From NCBI RefSeq assembly GCF_035982055.1, contig NZ_CP108427.1:4711001-4775000 (forward strand): a DNA stretch of 64,000 bases, in the 5' to 3' direction. The translations under genes and the position numbers were made by a program. Within the stretch, counting starts at the first letter, position 1, and each line of letters begins with the position of its first letter. Source of the DNA: Streptomyces sp. NBC_01288. Lineage in GTDB: Bacteria > Actinomycetota > Actinomycetes > Streptomycetales > Streptomycetaceae. Below the pieces are notes generated by a model. That model ran no database searches, was not told the DNA's origin, and saw only the letters and a program-made list of their open reading frames with translations. Shown here piece by piece: positions 9,364-16,574 of the stretch.

Positions 9364-9673
9364 CCTCCGCCGCGAACGGGCCCCGGCCCGCCGACGCCGT
9401 CACGTCCGACGTCTCGCCCACGACCGCGCACCGCACGAGCCGCGTCCCCTGCTCCCGTGCCACCCGCTCCGCCCGGGCGCAGGCCCCGGTACCGCCCTCC
9501 GCCCAGTGGTCGGCCGCCGCGAGCGCCGCGAGATCCGCACCGCCGGCCGCACGGTGCCGGGCCACGACGGCCTGCCCCAGGGCCAGCACGACCCCGAACA
9601 CGACGCACATCACGGCCATCGCCCCGAGGCTCCACACGGTGGCGGACCCACGGTCCGAGTGACGGGATCTCAT
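9236..9673 (-). CDS. TadE-like / Rv3654c-like pilus locus protein
   Basis: A 145-residue protein starting MRSRHSDRGSATVW. It has a single N-terminal membrane segment of the type found in pilin-like and TadE/TadG proteins, then a short Cys-containing domain (ACARAERV and RLVRCAVV) and a Pro-rich tail. It is the last gene of the tad operon, 50 bp after TadE. The tail (about 40 residues) is encoded opposite the end of the helicase gene. An upstream GTG giving about 18 extra residues is possible. It is expected to act at the membrane in Flp-type pilus assembly, but its specific role is unknown. Confidence 0.75.
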   Translation of the reverse strand: MRSRHSDRGSATVWSLGAMAVMCVVFGVVLALGQAVVARHRAAGGADLAALAAADHWAEGGTGACARAERVAREQGTRLVRCAVVGETSDVTASAGRGPFAAEVRSRAGPAGPVPPPPLAPLPPAPQVPAPPAGPAPPVPPAAAP

Positions 9674-9723
9674 GTGCTCCAGGGCCGGGACACGGCGCCT
9701 CGCAGCGGCCCGAATACGACACC

Positions 9724-10101
9724 TCACGGCCCCGCCCTCCCCTCGCCCACCGTCTCCTCCGCCAACGCCACGGCCTCCTCCCGCACCTCGAAGGGCAGAC
9801 CGCTGAGCACCGGCGGTTTCGCGACCACGACGACGTGGACCTGGTCGCCCTCCCGGGCCACGGTGACCTCCGCGCCGCGCGGGGCCGTGTCCCGGACCAC
9901 CCGGACGACCGCGTCGGCCGGGTCCTGCCGAGCCGCGGCGCGGGCGCCGGAGCGGGCCGCGTCCACGCACTGGATCTGCGCGGCCACCACCAACAACCCC
10001 CACACCAGCGCCATCGCGAACATCACCAGCACGGGCAGCACCACGGCCGCCTCCGCCGTCACGAACCCCTCGTCCCCGCCCCGGCGTTCACACCTTCGCA
10101 T
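9724..10101 (-). CDS. tadE: TadE family pilus assembly protein
   Basis: A 125-residue protein with the classic TadE N-terminus: a short basic leader, then GFVTAEAAVVLPVLVMFAMALVWGLLVVAAQ, in which the conserved Glu follows the T/A and a single membrane helix begins. The ARSGARAAARQD motif that follows is also typical. TadE proteins are pilin-like minor components of Flp pili. The ATG overlaps the stop codon of the upstream DUF4244 gene by 14 bp. Because that gene is now interrupted by the mobile element, this gene and the next one have lost their native operon promoter and upstream genes. Confidence 0.88.
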   Translation of the reverse strand: MRRCERRGGDEGFVTAEAAVVLPVLVMFAMALVWGLLVVAAQIQCVDAARSGARAAARQDPADAVVRVVRDTAPRGAEVTVAREGDQVHVVVVAKPPVLSGLPFEVREEAVALAEETVGEGRAGP

Positions 10102-10213
10102 CGAGGGCCCGCTTCACGATGTCCTGCAACTCCGCGCTGACCGCCCCGCTGGTCACCACCTTGTAGAGCACCACCGCGAACGCCACCGCCGCGACCAGCC
10201 CCATCGCGTACTC
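10088..10213 (-). pseudogene. 3' half of DUF4244 pilin-like gene, cut by the element
   Basis: Read on the minus strand this encodes EYAMGLVAAVAFAVVLYKVV and continues to the end ...RALDAKV, the hydrophobic helix and C-terminus of a DUF4244 Flp-pilin-like protein. It has no start codon. The missing first 38 codons are at 41,491-41,609. Joining the two halves across one copy of TACTC restores a 79-residue reading frame without any frameshift, including the motif DAGMATAEYAMG at the junction. Confidence 0.9.
10209..10213. repeat. attL core (left end of the integrated element)
   Basis: TACTC occurs here and at 41,491-41,495, and these are exactly the bases shared by the two junctions. On the element side it is followed by GTCAAAT. 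On the chromosome side it is preceded by CCATCGCG, part of the DUF4244 gene. Confidence 0.85.
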
Positions 10214-10228
10214 GTCAAATTCCTATGC

Positions 10229-10244
10229 ATCCATTACAATGGAT
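10229..10244. promoter_or_regulatory. Palindrome upstream of the serine integrase
   Basis: ATCCATT-AC-AATGGAT has perfect 7-bp arms. It lies 15 bp after attL and about 20 bp before the integrase start, so it could be an operator or an integrase-binding arm. Confidence 0.4.
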
Positions 10245-10265
10245 CATGAAAAGGAATAAACGAAT

Positions 10266-11909
10266 ATGCTCGACCAATTGGAGGGACAACTCGCATTCGG
10301 TTATCTGCGCATAAGCGATGACCGAGAAGGTAAAGAGCTTGGTGTTCAGCGCCAAGAAGAAGACATCAAGGCACTCGCCGCACAGCTCGGATTGATCCTC
10401 GTTCGCATCTACTGCGACAACGACATCTCCGCTAGCACCAACAGCGATGAGTACCGATCGGACTACGAAGACATGATGGGTCAACTTGAAGTTGGCCCGG
10501 TCAAGGTCGTGCTGTCCTACACCAAAGCGCGCCTCACTCGTAAGCCCGAAGAGAACGAGCGACAGCTCAAACTCGCTCGGTTCCACGGCGTCAAGTACCG
10601 CTACGTACGCGGCCAATCACTTGACCTCACAGTGTCGGCGAACCGAAAGATGGACCGCATCCAGAACGTCATGGATGCAGGTACAGCTGAAGACATCCAA
10701 GAACTCGCCCTCCGCAAAAAGCTCCAGAATGCTCGCGAGGGAAAGTGGGATGGCGGTCCGCGCACCTTCGGGTACGGAAAAGTCATCGGGTACGACCCGG
10801 TCAAAGAGAAGGACATCGTCGACCCGTACCAAGTACGGGACGATGAAATCGCGGCGCTCCACGAAGGAAAGCGCAAGACGCTCGCCGGAGACAGCCAGTT
10901 CACGTGTGTTCAGAACTGGAACGACAAAGGCATAAAGACAACGAGGGTAGGCCAAAAGACCAAGCTCAAGGACAAGATCTCTATCTGCGACGGGCGTTGG
11001 GACATCGGCAAGTTCAGGCGCACGATGCTCAACGAAAGTTATGTGCAGTTCGACCCCACCGGCCACCCCACTGATTGCCCGTGTCTCAAGAACCCGGAGA
11101 CTGGCGGCACGCGGATTCATAAGAACGAGCGGCACCGTGCGAAGTGGCCGTACGTTTTCACCCGCGCTGAACACGACGCCATGGAGGTCATGTTCAACGG
11201 GCGCGAAAAGTACTGGGTGAACAAAGGGGGTGTCCGAGCCCGCACCTATCTGCTGAGCGGCTTCACGGAATGTGGCGGTACGTGGCGTGACACAGAGAGG
11301 AAAGGCCAGTACTGCGGCGGAGTGATGTACGGCCAAGGAAAGACGTACCCACTCGCAGACGGAACCATCAAGTACCAACGGCGGTATGCTTGCAAGAAAT
11401 GGAATCGAGACGGTAGCCGCTCCGGGTGTTGTTCCGTCTTCCGCATCGCCGATGCCGTCGAAGCATTCGTCACAGAGCAAGTGCTGTACCGGTTCGACTC
11501 ACCAGACATCCTGCGTGCACTGGTTCCAGCAGATAATGAACTCCGCATGGCCGAAGTGATCCAGGGACTTGCTGAACTTCAAGCGCGACGCGAGTTGTTG
11601 GCTGCCGAGTACGCGGCAGGCGATCACGAAAAGGAGGACTACCGCATCATGAAGCAAACGGTCCTCGACAAGATGGCGAAGCTCGACACCGAGAAGAAGC
11701 AACTCATGAGCGCCAAGGCAAAGAGCCTTGCTGTCCCAACCGACGGCGGCCTACGCGCGATCTGGGACAACGCAAGCATCGAGTGGCGAGCCAGCGTTAT
11801 CCGGCTTGTGGTCGAGAAGGTCGTGATTCACCCGAGTATGCCTGGCGGGAAGATGTGGAACGGGTGGCGCTTCGATCCCGACTCAGTTGAGATTGTCTGG
11901 CTTCACTAA
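10266..11909 (+). CDS. int: Large serine integrase
   Basis: A 547-residue serine recombinase. The catalytic domain starts near the N-terminus with GYLRISDDREG, with Ser17 as the nucleophile, and has the RLTRKPEE segment typical of the family. A recombinase domain follows, then a zinc ribbon (CGGTWRD, YCGG, YACKK, GCCSVF), then a coiled-coil (residues ~420-490, LAELQARRELLAAEY) as in phiC31-type integrases. It lies 53 bp inside the left end, so it should catalyse attP x attB integration at the DUF4244 site. Excision would need a recombination directionality factor that I could not recognise. AAAGGA precedes the ATG. Confidence 0.95.
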   Translation: MLDQLEGQLAFGYLRISDDREGKELGVQRQEEDIKALAAQLGLILVRIYCDNDISASTNSDEYRSDYEDMMGQLEVGPVKVVLSYTKARLTRKPEENERQLKLARFHGVKYRYVRGQSLDLTVSANRKMDRIQNVMDAGTAEDIQELALRKKLQNAREGKWDGGPRTFGYGKVIGYDPVKEKDIVDPYQVRDDEIAALHEGKRKTLAGDSQFTCVQNWNDKGIKTTRVGQKTKLKDKISICDGRWDIGKFRRTMLNESYVQFDPTGHPTDCPCLKNPETGGTRIHKNERHRAKWPYVFTRAEHDAMEVMFNGREKYWVNKGGVRARTYLLSGFTECGGTWRDTERKGQYCGGVMYGQGKTYPLADGTIKYQRRYACKKWNRDGSRSGCCSVFRIADAVEAFVTEQVLYRFDSPDILRALVPADNELRMAEVIQGLAELQARRELLAAEYAAGDHEKEDYRIMKQTVLDKMAKLDTEKKQLMSAKAKSLAVPTDGGLRAIWDNASIEWRASVIRLVVEKVVIHPSMPGGKMWNGWRFDPDSVEIVWLH

Positions 11910-11934
11910 CCAATAGTGCCAGCTTGGCAACGAT

Positions 11935-11971
11935 AGCGGGGTGCTCCACTTTTAGGGGCACTCCGCTTTTT
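11935..11971 (+). terminator. Terminator after the serine integrase
   Basis: AGCGGGGTGCTCC pairs with GGGGCACTCCGCT with minor mismatches, followed by TTTTT. The 11,972-12,146 spacer that follows is AT-rich and holds a small repeat (CAAGG/CCTTG) but no gene. Confidence 0.8.
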
Positions 11972-12146
11972 GCTGTCGATTTCTGCAATCGGTCTAGATC
12001 TTCTGCCGTCATTATCACTAATTATACGCCAGCAGCCTTCACCAACCAAACTTCCCAAGCGCTCCGTAAAATCGTTTTGGCTTAATAAGAGTACGGACAA
12101 GGAACAAGCCTTGACCGAGCACCGAAACACCGAGTGGAGCAGAAAG

Positions 12147-12470
12147 ATGGCAATCGTCAGTCAGAAGGTCTCAGACCTTAGCGGTAAGCAGGGGACCGAC
12201 AAGCAGTTCGCCGCAGTCGTCGTCCGGCAGCACCCGGACATCGACCAGCCGAAAGCGCTGGACGTCCTGGCAACCGAACTGGGCGCGTTCAAGGACATCA
12301 GCGATGACCTCGTGATCATCGAGATCACGACGCCCGACGGTAAGAAGCGCGATGCCTACGTTCCCCTGGAGGAGTTCAACAAGGCTGCAACCGACATGCC
12401 TCAGATTCTGAAGGATGCACGCGGCACCCGTGGCCGCGTCCCCGGAACCAAGGTCGGCAACGGCAGCTAA
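12147..12470 (+). CDS. Hypothetical protein, 107 residues
   Basis: Starts MAIVSQKVSDLSGKQG with GGAG 8 nt upstream. The body is mixed alpha/beta (KQFAAVVVRQHPDIDQPKAL, then LVIIEITTPDGKKRDAYV) and the C-terminus is basic and Gly/Arg-rich (RGTRGRVPGTKVGNGS). I do not recognise the family. It has no signal peptide or membrane segment and lies alone between the integrase and a DUF3846-like gene. Confidence 0.65.
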   Translation: MAIVSQKVSDLSGKQGTDKQFAAVVVRQHPDIDQPKALDVLATELGAFKDISDDLVIIEITTPDGKKRDAYVPLEEFNKAATDMPQILKDARGTRGRVPGTKVGNGS

Positions 12471-12515
12471 CCCCCCTAGCTCCGTTCTGCCAACGCTCCC
12501 GGTAGCACGGAAATC

Positions 12516-12548
12516 CCCCGTCCTGGTGGCCCGAAAGGACCATCGGGG
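12516..12548 (+). terminator. Probable hairpin terminator after the 107-residue gene
   Basis: CCCCGTCCT and AGGACCATCGGGG pair with a small bulge 46 bp after the stop codon. There is no clear T-run. Confidence 0.4.
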
Positions 12549-12580
12549 CGGGGCTTAACAACTTCACCGTGAGGTTCAAA

Positions 12581-12608
12581 TCTGGAGTGAAATGACCGTC
12601 ACTCCAGA
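12581..12608. promoter_or_regulatory. Perfect inverted repeat before the DUF3846-like gene
   Basis: TCTGGAGTGA and TCACTCCAGA form a perfect 10-bp stem with an 8-nt loop (AATGACCG), 34 bp before the next start codon and without a T-run. It could be an operator or an mRNA leader hairpin. Confidence 0.5.
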
Positions 12609-12641
12609 CACAGTCCCACGGTCGAGAGAGCAAGTGGTTAC

Positions 12642-13130
12642 GTGATATCCGGCATCCTTTTCCCCTGCGTCGAGGAGCAGCCCATCAAGCGGGTTGAGTT
12701 CGACGCGGAGAACGTGGAAACCATGCAAGGCATCGTCGGCGGTTCGTACGAGGCGTTCAACTTCGACAGTCCGCCGGCTTCGATCTTCGCGAATGACGAA
12801 GCGATGCTCTGGTCCCTGCCCTACAACCTACGTGCCACCGTTCTACTGTGGCAGCACTCCAAGGGGCTCCGCGGACAGGCGTATATCAGTGGGGACGCAA
12901 TCCTCGTAGGTAGCGCCGATGGACGCGGATTCACCAAGTCGGTGCCCCAGCAGTTGATAGAGCTGCTCCTCGAAACCGAGACGTACGGCGTTGAGTTCCT
13001 ACACCACCCCAACGGCCCTTGGTCGCGTAAGGCGGTGACGTTCACCGGATGGTTGGAGGCGTACAACTACGCCATCATCCACGAAGAAACGTTCGCCACC
13101 GTCAGAAGTGCTCGGATCATCGGCGTATAG
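12642..13130 (+). CDS. DUF3846-like protein
   Basis: A 162-residue protein resembling the small DUF3846 proteins common on actinobacterial phages and plasmids: an early beta strand with VETMQGIVGGSYEAFNF, then a region ending GDAILVGSADGRG. The C-terminal ~70 residues (LLETETYGVEFLHHP, then TFTGWLEAYNYAI) extend beyond that core. The start is a GTG at 12642 with GAGAG upstream. The function of the family is unknown. It is followed by a strong terminator, so it forms its own unit. Confidence 0.6.
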   Translation: MISGILFPCVEEQPIKRVEFDAENVETMQGIVGGSYEAFNFDSPPASIFANDEAMLWSLPYNLRATVLLWQHSKGLRGQAYISGDAILVGSADGRGFTKSVPQQLIELLLETETYGVEFLHHPNGPWSRKAVTFTGWLEAYNYAIIHEETFATVRSARIIGV

Positions 13131-13155
13131 CAAGTCGCGGTTAGTCCGTGGGATT

Positions 13156-13181
13156 CCCCCTCTTCGGAGGGGGTTTCTTTT
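13156..13181 (+). terminator. Strong rho-independent terminator
   Basis: CCCCCTC-TTCG-GAGGGGG followed by TTTCTTTT: a perfect 7-bp stem on a UUCG-type tetraloop with a T-rich tail. Confidence 0.95.
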
Positions 13182-13392
13182 ACCTCCAAAAGGTAAGGGA
13201 GGCGGAAGTCTTTTAATTTGCGCTGATTGTTGTAAATTCTACGGCTTTGCAGAAATGGAGAAACCTGTCATAAATACACCTGGCTCTCAGTCAAACAGGG
13301 GCGATCAATGGGTGCGGCCATGCCGAATGCGGCAAGGCCTTCTTTTTTTCGCTTCCGCACGTTAAAAACTCGGTTCAACCAAGTAATGAAAG

Positions 13393-15639
13393 ATGGTGAA
13401 ACACCACATGCGTCAGAAACGGCGCTCAACACGAGTGACGATCGTGTCCATCTTGATGGGCATGCTGATGTCGCTCGGTCTGGTCGCGGTCTCTTCGGGG
13501 ACGGCGAACGCAGCAACGTCGTTCACGACTTCGTGGACACCCGTCAACATCGCACACAACGCCATCGTTACCAGCCCTGCTGGTGACGTCACTGTCGGGT
13601 GTGAGGGAACGGATCTCGTCACATACAACGCTTCGGGCGTCGTGACGCGAGACATCCCGACCACGCCGCAAATCGATGGAGCCAACAACTGCATCGAGTT
13701 CCCCGTCGTGGACAAGACCGGTGACCTCTACGGAGTATCCGGCCCGGACCTGCTCGCGTACCACGGCAACACGCTCAAGTGGAAGTATCCGCTGAGTTGC
13801 AGTTCCAGTCTGCCGTCCCAATACGCCGTAGGTGCTAACGGGAACGTCTATGCCACGGTCCGCGAGTCGGATGGCGTTCACATCATCGGGCTCAATCCCA
13901 CCCTCGCAGCCGGCCAAACCGTGCCGACGAAGGTGATGGACGTCAAGGGCCCGAACGATTGCACCATGAACGTCTATCCCTACAAGGATGGCGTCATGGT
14001 GCGCGGGCAGCAGAGTGGAGGCGCTCAGTACTACAGCTACGGCGGTACGTTCCTGGGTAGTACAAACGTCACGGATCAGCAGTCGCTCAACGCCACGGGG
14101 CAGCTGTACTACGACCAGTACGTTCAGGGCAGTGGCTACAGAAGCATCAACGTTGTCGCCTTCGACCCCACGATCTACGACCCCACAGTCAGTAAGACCA
14201 CGTGGAGTACGCAGGTTTCGGTGCCTGGGGCAAACGTCAATGGCATCTGGATGCAAAGCCTCGCCAATGGCGGCGTGGTCGCACTCGTCTACGAACAGAA
14301 GATGAGCGCACCGAACGTCCCGTTCACGCCGACCACCTATGAGTATCACCTGGTGACACTCAACGCATTCGGCATCCAGGTAGGCAGCGATGTCACCCTG
14401 CCGAACGCAGACGGGCTGGGGAATTCCTACGACAGGCCGACTCTCGTCTCCGATACAGGCGGCAAGGTCAGCTTCGTCCGCGAAGTCTGGGTCGCTACGG
14501 GTAACTCCGGAACGCCCCTCGTCCCCGCCATTCAGGTGTCGTTCATCGACACGACGACTGGTGCTCTCACGGGAACGCAGACGTTGAGCGGCAATGCCAC
14601 CCCGGCATCCGGCTCACTCTACGGCTACGATCTGATCACCACCGGGTTCAACGGGCCGATATCCGGGCCGAATGGCCTGTACGTCGTCGCTCAATGCGTC
14701 AAGAGCTGCCCCAGTGGCAGCACGGGCACCAAGCTGTACCCGATCACTATGACCGGGGCCAGCATGGACTATCCGCGCGGGAGCGTACTCACTCAATCCC
14801 AACGACCGACAGCGGCTTACTGGGCGCTCGGTGACTCGTTCTCATCGGGAGAAGGTAACTCGCCGTTCTTGGCGGGGACCGACTCCACCATCAACACCTG
14901 TCACCGCAGCAGCGTCGCCTACCCGGAGGTACTCTCTGGAAGTAGCGTCAAGATCCCGACGTTGACCACAGCTGGATTCCGAGCATGCTCGGGGGCAGTC
15001 ACGGGCAATATCTGGGATTACGACCGGTGGAACGAGAGCTTCCAGACCGACTGGTGGCCGGACACGACGACGACACTTGTCACCATCACCATCGGGGGCA
15101 ACGACATCGGGTTCTCAGACTTCGCTAGCGCTTGTGCGTTGCCGAATAGCTCGTGCGACTCTGATACACCCGCATACACCAATGCGCTGAATCACATTAA
15201 CGGCGACTTGGCAACCAAGCTCACTGCGGCCTACCAGAACATTCTGACCATGGCACCGAACGCCAAGGTCTACGTGATCGGGTACCCGCAGGTGGTGGCC
15301 AACAAGTTGGTCAACGATCCCATCGATGCTCGATGCCCAACTTTGTACCAAGGAACCACCCACTACGGCAATGCTCGGGCGGCTCGCTACATTGTGACGC
15401 AGCTCGACCAGAAGATCTCAACGACGGTGGGTGCGGTCGGCAACGCTCGACTGCGCTACATCCCGGCAGACGGGAGCAGTTCGCCGTTCGTAGGGCATGA
15501 GATCTGCGGCACCAGCAGCACCACCTGGTTCCAGAACCTCGACCAGGCGCTCACCAACAAGGCGTACGTCTTTCACCCCAATGCTCTCGGGCAGCAGGGG
15601 TACGCCACACTTGTCGCACCGGTGATCAACGCTGGGTAA
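13393..15639 (+). CDS. Secreted SGNH/GDSL-type hydrolase with N-terminal repeat domain
   Basis: A 748-residue exported protein. A signal peptide (basic start, hydrophobic segment, cleavage after ANA around residue 40) is followed by a ~430-residue beta-rich domain with propeller-like repetition. The C-terminal ~270 residues form an SGNH hydrolase: block I ALGDSFSSGEG carries the Ser, block III is GGNDIGF, and the C-terminal block is FHPNALGQQGY with Asp replaced by Asn before the catalytic His region. Paired Cys suggest extracellular disulfides. Likely an esterase or lipase acting outside the cell; the substrate is unknown. ATG 13393 or ATG 13408 could be the start. It is flanked by terminators, so it is an independent cargo gene. 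Confidence 0.8.
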   Translation: MVKHHMRQKRRSTRVTIVSILMGMLMSLGLVAVSSGTANAATSFTTSWTPVNIAHNAIVTSPAGDVTVGCEGTDLVTYNASGVVTRDIPTTPQIDGANNCIEFPVVDKTGDLYGVSGPDLLAYHGNTLKWKYPLSCSSSLPSQYAVGANGNVYATVRESDGVHIIGLNPTLAAGQTVPTKVMDVKGPNDCTMNVYPYKDGVMVRGQQSGGAQYYSYGGTFLGSTNVTDQQSLNATGQLYYDQYVQGSGYRSINVVAFDPTIYDPTVSKTTWSTQVSVPGANVNGIWMQSLANGGVVALVYEQKMSAPNVPFTPTTYEYHLVTLNAFGIQVGSDVTLPNADGLGNSYDRPTLVSDTGGKVSFVREVWVATGNSGTPLVPAIQVSFIDTTTGALTGTQTLSGNATPASGSLYGYDLITTGFNGPISGPNGLYVVAQCVKSCPSGSTGTKLYPITMTGASMDYPRGSVLTQSQRPTAAYWALGDSFSSGEGNSPFLAGTDSTINTCHRSSVAYPEVLSGSSVKIPTLTTAGFRACSGAVTGNIWDYDRWNESFQTDWWPDTTTTLVTITIGGNDIGFSDFASACALPNSSCDSDTPAYTNALNHINGDLATKLTAAYQNILTMAPNAKVYVIGYPQVVANKLVNDPIDARCPTLYQGTTHYGNARAARYIVTQLDQKISTTVGAVGNARLRYIPADGSSSPFVGHEICGTSSTTWFQNLDQALTNKAYVFHPNALGQQGYATLVAPVINAG

Positions 15640-15650
15640 ACCGACGTAAC

Positions 15651-15715
15651 TGAAGAGCCACGGCCCTCGGTCCCTCGAACTGCACAACAGCAGTACGGGA
15701 CTGGGGGCTTCTTCA
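15651..15715 (+). terminator. Terminator after the SGNH hydrolase gene
   Basis: TGAAGAGCC and GGCTTCTTCA pair across a longer loop that itself contains repeats, followed by ATTT. Confidence 0.55.
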
Positions 15716-15762
15716 ATTTCATCTATTGTTTTCAAAATCGCGAATTGTTATGATGTAAGAAG

Positions 15763-16275
15763 ATGACAAATACCTCAAAATCCACCACTCTAAAAAAGAA
15801 GAAATCAATAGCCTCCAGTAATCAGCCGCCAATCGTAGCGGAAACGCCTTCGGACACCGGATTTAGTCCAGACAGGTGGCTACTCATCTTTCCGGTCGGC
15901 GCCATGGTTGTCATTTGCCTATACATCTTCATAATGTCAGCTGACTATTTATTACATATAGCACCACCGTTCCTTGATGCCTTTCTAATTCCACCCTTTC
16001 CGGCTTTACTCATCGCATTGCTTGGATTAGGGTACATCTATAATACCCTCAAGGGCAGACCTATCAGAAAGCTCTCAAGGATTATTGTCCGAATACTCCT
16101 CATTGTGTTTCTTGCGTTCTTGCCATTTGCCGCAACTTCCGCATGGGGAGGAAATGGTCCAGATGCCAATCCCTTCTTGGCCTATGCACTTTTTGGCAAC
16201 CCCTTCACTCTGGCAATCTTAAGTATCCTTGCGATAGCTGGCGGAGTGGGGCTCATGGGAAAATTGAAGAAGTAA
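15763..16275 (+). CDS. Small integral membrane protein, AT-rich gene
   Basis: A 170-residue protein with a Lys/Ser-rich cytoplasmic N-terminus and four predicted membrane segments (WLLIFPVGAMVVICLYIFIM; FPALLIALLGLGYIYNTL; IVRILLIVFLAFLPFAA; FTLAILSILAIAGGVGLMG). The gene is markedly more AT-rich than its neighbours and uses codons that are rare in Streptomyces (ATA, TTA), which suggests origin outside the genus. I do not recognise the family. It lies between two terminators. Confidence 0.6.
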   Translation: MTNTSKSTTLKKKKSIASSNQPPIVAETPSDTGFSPDRWLLIFPVGAMVVICLYIFIMSADYLLHIAPPFLDAFLIPPFPALLIALLGLGYIYNTLKGRPIRKLSRIIVRILLIVFLAFLPFAATSAWGGNGPDANPFLAYALFGNPFTLAILSILAIAGGVGLMGKLKK

Positions 16276-16306
16276 CAGGCTACATGTTGATTTCTTAGGT
16301 ATCGGG

Positions 16307-16331
16307 TCCATCGCATCGCGGTGGATCTTTT
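16307..16331 (+). terminator. Terminator after the membrane protein gene
   Basis: TCCATCGC-ATC-GCGGTGGA (8 bp with one G-T pair) followed by TCTTTT. The rest of the gap to 16,574 holds no recognisable gene and presumably the transfer-gene promoter. Confidence 0.65.
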
Positions 16332-16574
16332 GATTTCAGCCAACCCCGCACCGTCGCCTCCACTCCGCCTCAGCTAACCCCAATACCGGCCAGGCATAGT
16401 AAGAGGTAAGAGCAACCGCCCCGATCGACAGCAGACCACAGACGCCCGACGAGATTGCTCCCAAATGAAAAGTTGAGTAATTACGTCAGCGCAGGTTCCC
16501 TGAACCCTGGTGTTCAGCCTTCTTCTTGACGCCCTCAACTTCCAAGAACCCGTGTAACTGGAAGGAGGGATGCC

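Noticed and set aside
12481..12610. Possible tRNA (GGTTCAAATC looks like a T-loop)
   Set aside because: The flanking bases do not form a T-stem (GTGAG against TCTGG) and no cloverleaf can be drawn. The sequence pairs instead as a simple hairpin.
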